Shown here: piece after piece, positions 13,211-15,320 of the stretch
How positions within the stretch are numbered: position 1 is the stretch's first letter
Layout: every line of letters starts with the position of its first letter
Assembly (NCBI GenBank): GCA_002118135.1
Contig: BDIU01000495.1
Span: 1 to 15,320, forward strand
Length of the DNA stretch: 15,320 nucleotides
From: Trebouxia sp. TZW2008
Lineage: Eukaryota > Chlorophyta > Trebouxiophyceae > Trebouxiales > Trebouxiaceae
Direction of reading: 5' to 3'
The notes under the pieces: model-generated
The model's database searches: none
What the model saw: the letters and a program-made list of their open reading frames with translations, nothing else
What the model was told of the DNA's origin: nothing
Position numbers and translations under genes: made by a program

Positions 13211-15320
13211 GTACTAACCTGATGGCACATGATCTTAGCCTGAGCTAGCGTGCAATGACGTTTGAACCTAGTGCAGGCTCCCAAGAAAGCAAAGAAGACA
13301 AAGCAGCAGCTCGAAGAGGAGCGCAAACAAGCAGAGGAGGCAGCACGCCTGGCCGAAGAAGGTGGGAACCGTGCCTACTGCCTGCTTCTGTCGAAGCTGG
13401 GGCCGCGCCAGCATCATTGCAGTTCCAACTGCAGTACCATAGTCTACATCTGCCTTGATCCCACTTGTTTCTGTTGAAAGAGGACCAGTCAGAAGTGCTG
13501 CATGCTTTACAACACAAAATGGCATCCTCAAACAGGAAATCTTGAGGTTTGGATGTCATTTGCACACAGAGCGCTTGCGCCTGGAGGCAGAGGAGCAAGC
13601 CAGAAGAGCTGCAGAGGAAGAGAAGCGTCAAGTCTTGATACAGTGTCAGACTGAGCAAGAGGACGCTCGCTTGGCTGATGAAAGGTGACATGTCACAGCA
13701 ATTTCGAGCAGCAACAGGATAAACCTGCTTTTGTACAAGCAATCTCTGCAGCTTCGACACTTCAGCAATGCTGGTCTCACTGTGTTTCATTCTGGTCTTT
13801 TCACTCACTTAAAGTGTAGGCATGTTGCAAGCATGCACGTGCTACATAACAGCTTGTCTGCATGGTACTCAACCTTATGTAGTTAGCGACATATTGCTGA
13901 AGTATGTGGTGCTTCAGCTTGTCAATGTTACATTTGACGTTTTTCAGACTTGCTGTGTATGTTTGGCCTAATTGTCACACATCAAATGTCAGACATTTCT
14001 TCAATCAAATTCTCCATCTGCTGCACGTACTTGCCCACGCATGCCATGTGACAAGGTTGTTGCCTCTTGCAGGGAGCAACTACAGTCAGCACTGTCTACA
14101 TTTGAAGCCAGATGTGCACAGGTCAGAAAAACGCAGTGCATGCAGCTCCTCAATGCATCTGGTCAATTGAGGTGTGCTGCCTTTCATGTGCGTTTTGTGC
14201 CAATTTCCCTACATGCAAAGTGTGTTTTGATTTGTGAGCCCAAAGCTGATTGCTGTCTGTCACACCCTGTTGATCATCTTTGCTGTTGTCCAGACTGCAT
14301 GGTCACGGTTTGCCATGCTCCATATACCATCAAATGTCGCCTTGCCAGTGAAGCCTTGACACAAGCAACACAAACCACAGCAGAATTTCAGCGCATCCTC
14401 AGAGTAGCGCATGGGCGTCTTCGCTTCAGCTGCACAGCCTGCAAAATACTTGGCTTGGCAGTAAGCGTGATCCTGGCTCAAATCTGGGTCAGGTTTGGGT
14501 CACAGCAAGTGGTACTCTGACTGCTCAAGCACAGCACAACCAAGAAATAGAGCATTGGTGCAATAGCAGGAGCTTGGAGACAGCAGTTCACATGGCAGTG
14601 CGCAAGTAGTTGAAGGCTGCAGTTTCACCTGATCAGCCAAGTCGCCAGTTGTCAGTGCAACAACAGGAGATACATAGCAACAGCACATAACATTCAGATC
14701 TTGCTGCATGCTGGACCAGTCATGGAAGCTGTTCATTCAGCTGTGGAAGCACCAACTCCAGAGCCATGCCACCTGCAATCAAGCACACCCACAGCTGTGC
14801 CTAGATTTACACGCACTGCAGCATTCACGACGTTCAAACCTCTGCAGCTATGCAGCCAATGCAATCAAATGCACATCACTGCGCTATCTAGAGACATGTC
14901 GGCTGCGTGTTTCAGGAGCGCAAACTGTTGCAACAAGCTGAGGACTTGGAGCGCTACATGTCTGCCAGAAGTTAGAATGCGGCAGGCTCGCATGCCTACT
15001 TTGCAGAAATCGATCGAAAGCAGTGCACTGTCCAGCTAAAGCTTTGCTGTGTGCTTCAGGAGCGCAAGCTGCTCCAGCCAGGAGAGGACTGGGAGCGCTA
15101 CCTGTCATGCACACCTCCGCCAGATGTCAGAGATGCAGCAGGCCTGCATGCCTACTTTGCAAAGACTCAGCCCATATCAATGCAGTGTCTGGACATAGCT
15201 TTGCTGTGTGCTTCAGGAGCGCAAGCTGCTGCAGCAAGCTGAGGACTGGGAGCGTTACCTGTCGTGCACACCTCCGCCAGATGTCAGAGATGCAGCAGGC
15301 CTGCATGCCTACTTTGCAAA
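13208..15320 (+). CDS. Axonemal inner-arm dynein intermediate chain IC97/DNAI7(CASC1)-like, N-terminal part, continues past window
   Basis: Exons 13208-13210 (ATG only), 13277-13361, 13570-13684, 14073-14121 and 15217-15320+ join with compatible phases and give 118 residues so far. The protein begins MAPKKAKKTKQQLEEERKQ, continues with Glu/Arg/Ala-rich coiled coil (ERLRLEAEEQARRAAEEEKR), then EQLQSALSTFEARCAQ and ERKLLQQAEDWERYLSCTPP. The order (Lys-rich start, E/R coiled coil, then E.KLL.Q...W..Y..C...PD) matches what I know of the CASC1/DNAI7 family. Chlamydomonas IC97 is a member that serves the I1/f inner dynein arm in motile flagella. The assignment rests on this short N-terminus only. 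A generic coiled-coil protein remains possible. Confidence 0.6.
13277..13361 (+). CDS. IC97-like gene, exon 2
   Basis: The acceptor is AGTGCAG/GCTCCC and the donor GAAGAAG/GTGGGA (phase 1). It encodes a Lys-rich then Glu/Ala/Arg-rich helix (APKKAKKTKQQLEEERK...RLAEE). Confidence 0.7.
13570..13684 (+). CDS. IC97-like gene, exon 3
   Basis: The acceptor is TTTGCACACAG/AGCGC, completing Glu with exon 2, and the donor is GAAAG/GTGACA (phase 2). It continues the coiled coil (RLRLEAEEQARRAAEEEKRQ). Confidence 0.7.
14073..14121 (+). CDS. IC97-like gene, exon 4
   Basis: This is a 49-nt exon after CCTCTTGCAG. Its first G completes Arg, then EQLQSALSTFEARCAQ, and the donor is GCACAG/GTCAGA (phase 0). 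Phase fits both neighbours. Confidence 0.62.
14122..14869 (+). other. IC97-like intron 4, unassigned part
   Basis: Intron sequence from the GTCAGA donor up to the junction array. A + frame near 14340-14410 (EALTQATQTTAEFQRILR) looks exon-like, but no acceptor/donor pair of the right phase opens it, so it is not called. A very old fourth array unit near 14728-14790 is conceivable but weak. Confidence 0.45.
14870..15320 (+). repeat. Acceptor-side junction repeat array of IC97-like exon 5
   Basis: Three tandem units each contain an intron end (TTGCTGTGTGCTTCAG or similar) and about 60-100 nt of exon. Exon starts are at 14916, 15060 and 15217, so periods are 144 and 157 bp. Units two and three are nearly identical through AGATGCAGCAGGCCTGCATG. 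Unit one is older, with ERKLLQQAEDLERYMSARS then stop. All three keep the acceptor AG. Confidence 0.92.
15217..15320 (+). CDS. IC97-like gene, exon 5 (cut by window end)
   Basis: The third and intact copy of the exon start: TGTGCTTCAG/GAGCGC, then ERKLLQQAEDWERYLSCTPP and PDVRDAAGLHAYFAK to the window end. The first upstream copy reaches a TAG. The second, open to a stop near 15242, carries changes (QPGED for QQAED) and does not continue past the start of copy three. The last copy is therefore the likely real exon. Confidence 0.65.

Noticed and set aside
13245..13808. 187-codon minus-strand open frame
   Set aside because: It is antisense to the coiled-coil exons of the IC97-like gene. It is open because those exons are E/A/R/Q-rich, and it has no motif of its own.
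14340..14410. Extra IC97-like exon (EALTQATQTTAEFQRILR)
   Set aside because: The candidate acceptors give a stop or the wrong phase after exon 4, whereas exon 4 joins exon 5 directly in phase.

Overview
Eukaryotic nuclear DNA, most likely from a green alga with a flagellated stage. Three things point there. Every confident gene is split by GT-AG introns. One gene looks like the N-terminus of an axonemal inner-arm dynein intermediate chain (IC97/DNAI7 type). Introns are longer than exons and the sequence is rich in CAG/CTG and TGCA words. The lineage is inferred; nothing in the window fixes the species. I see no prokaryotic operon, tRNA, rRNA, CRISPR array or intact transposon.

Layout. (1) About 675-2358, + strand: the last three recognisable exons of a Gln-rich, disordered protein ending in a PP1-docking-like KNVSW motif, an acidic Ser/Asp tract and a CaaX box (CCILM). 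Its 5' end is not resolved in 1-674. (2) 2359-3381: convergent intergenic/UTR sequence. (3) 9235-3382, - strand: a complete six-exon, 453-residue CAMK-like Ser/Thr protein kinase, reconstructed with all five splice phases compatible and all the usual subdomains in order. Its catalytic loop is HGD and its metal loop is DYG. (4) 9236-9850: region between the divergent kinase gene and a small + strand ORF at 9851-10147 (98 aa, unrecognised). (5) 10148-11613: no convincing gene, but short direct repeats and a perfect 36-bp palindrome. (6) 11614-12110: two overlapping + strand frames, the second ending in a membrane segment. (7) 12271-12650: a weak two-exon small-protein candidate. (8) 13208-end, + strand: first five exons of the IC97/DNAI7-like gene, running off the window.

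The most striking feature is not a gene. At many exon-intron junctions of the kinase, the last or first 30-70 bases of the exon, with its splice site and a little intron, recur as decayed tandem copies inside the adjoining intron. Donor-side arrays follow exons 3, 4 and 5. Acceptor-side copies precede exons 3, 4 and 5. The same pattern appears in the unrelated IC97-like gene, where the exon 5 start is present three times. Many copies keep the GT or AG, but others carry stops, frameshifts or lost splice dinucleotides. This looks like repeated junction duplication that lengthens introns and leaves decoy splice sites, and I do not know it as a named phenomenon.

Apart from this shared process I see no evidence that the genes work together. 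The kinase and the possible PP1-binding protein are both phosphorylation-related, but they are convergent and a link would be speculation.
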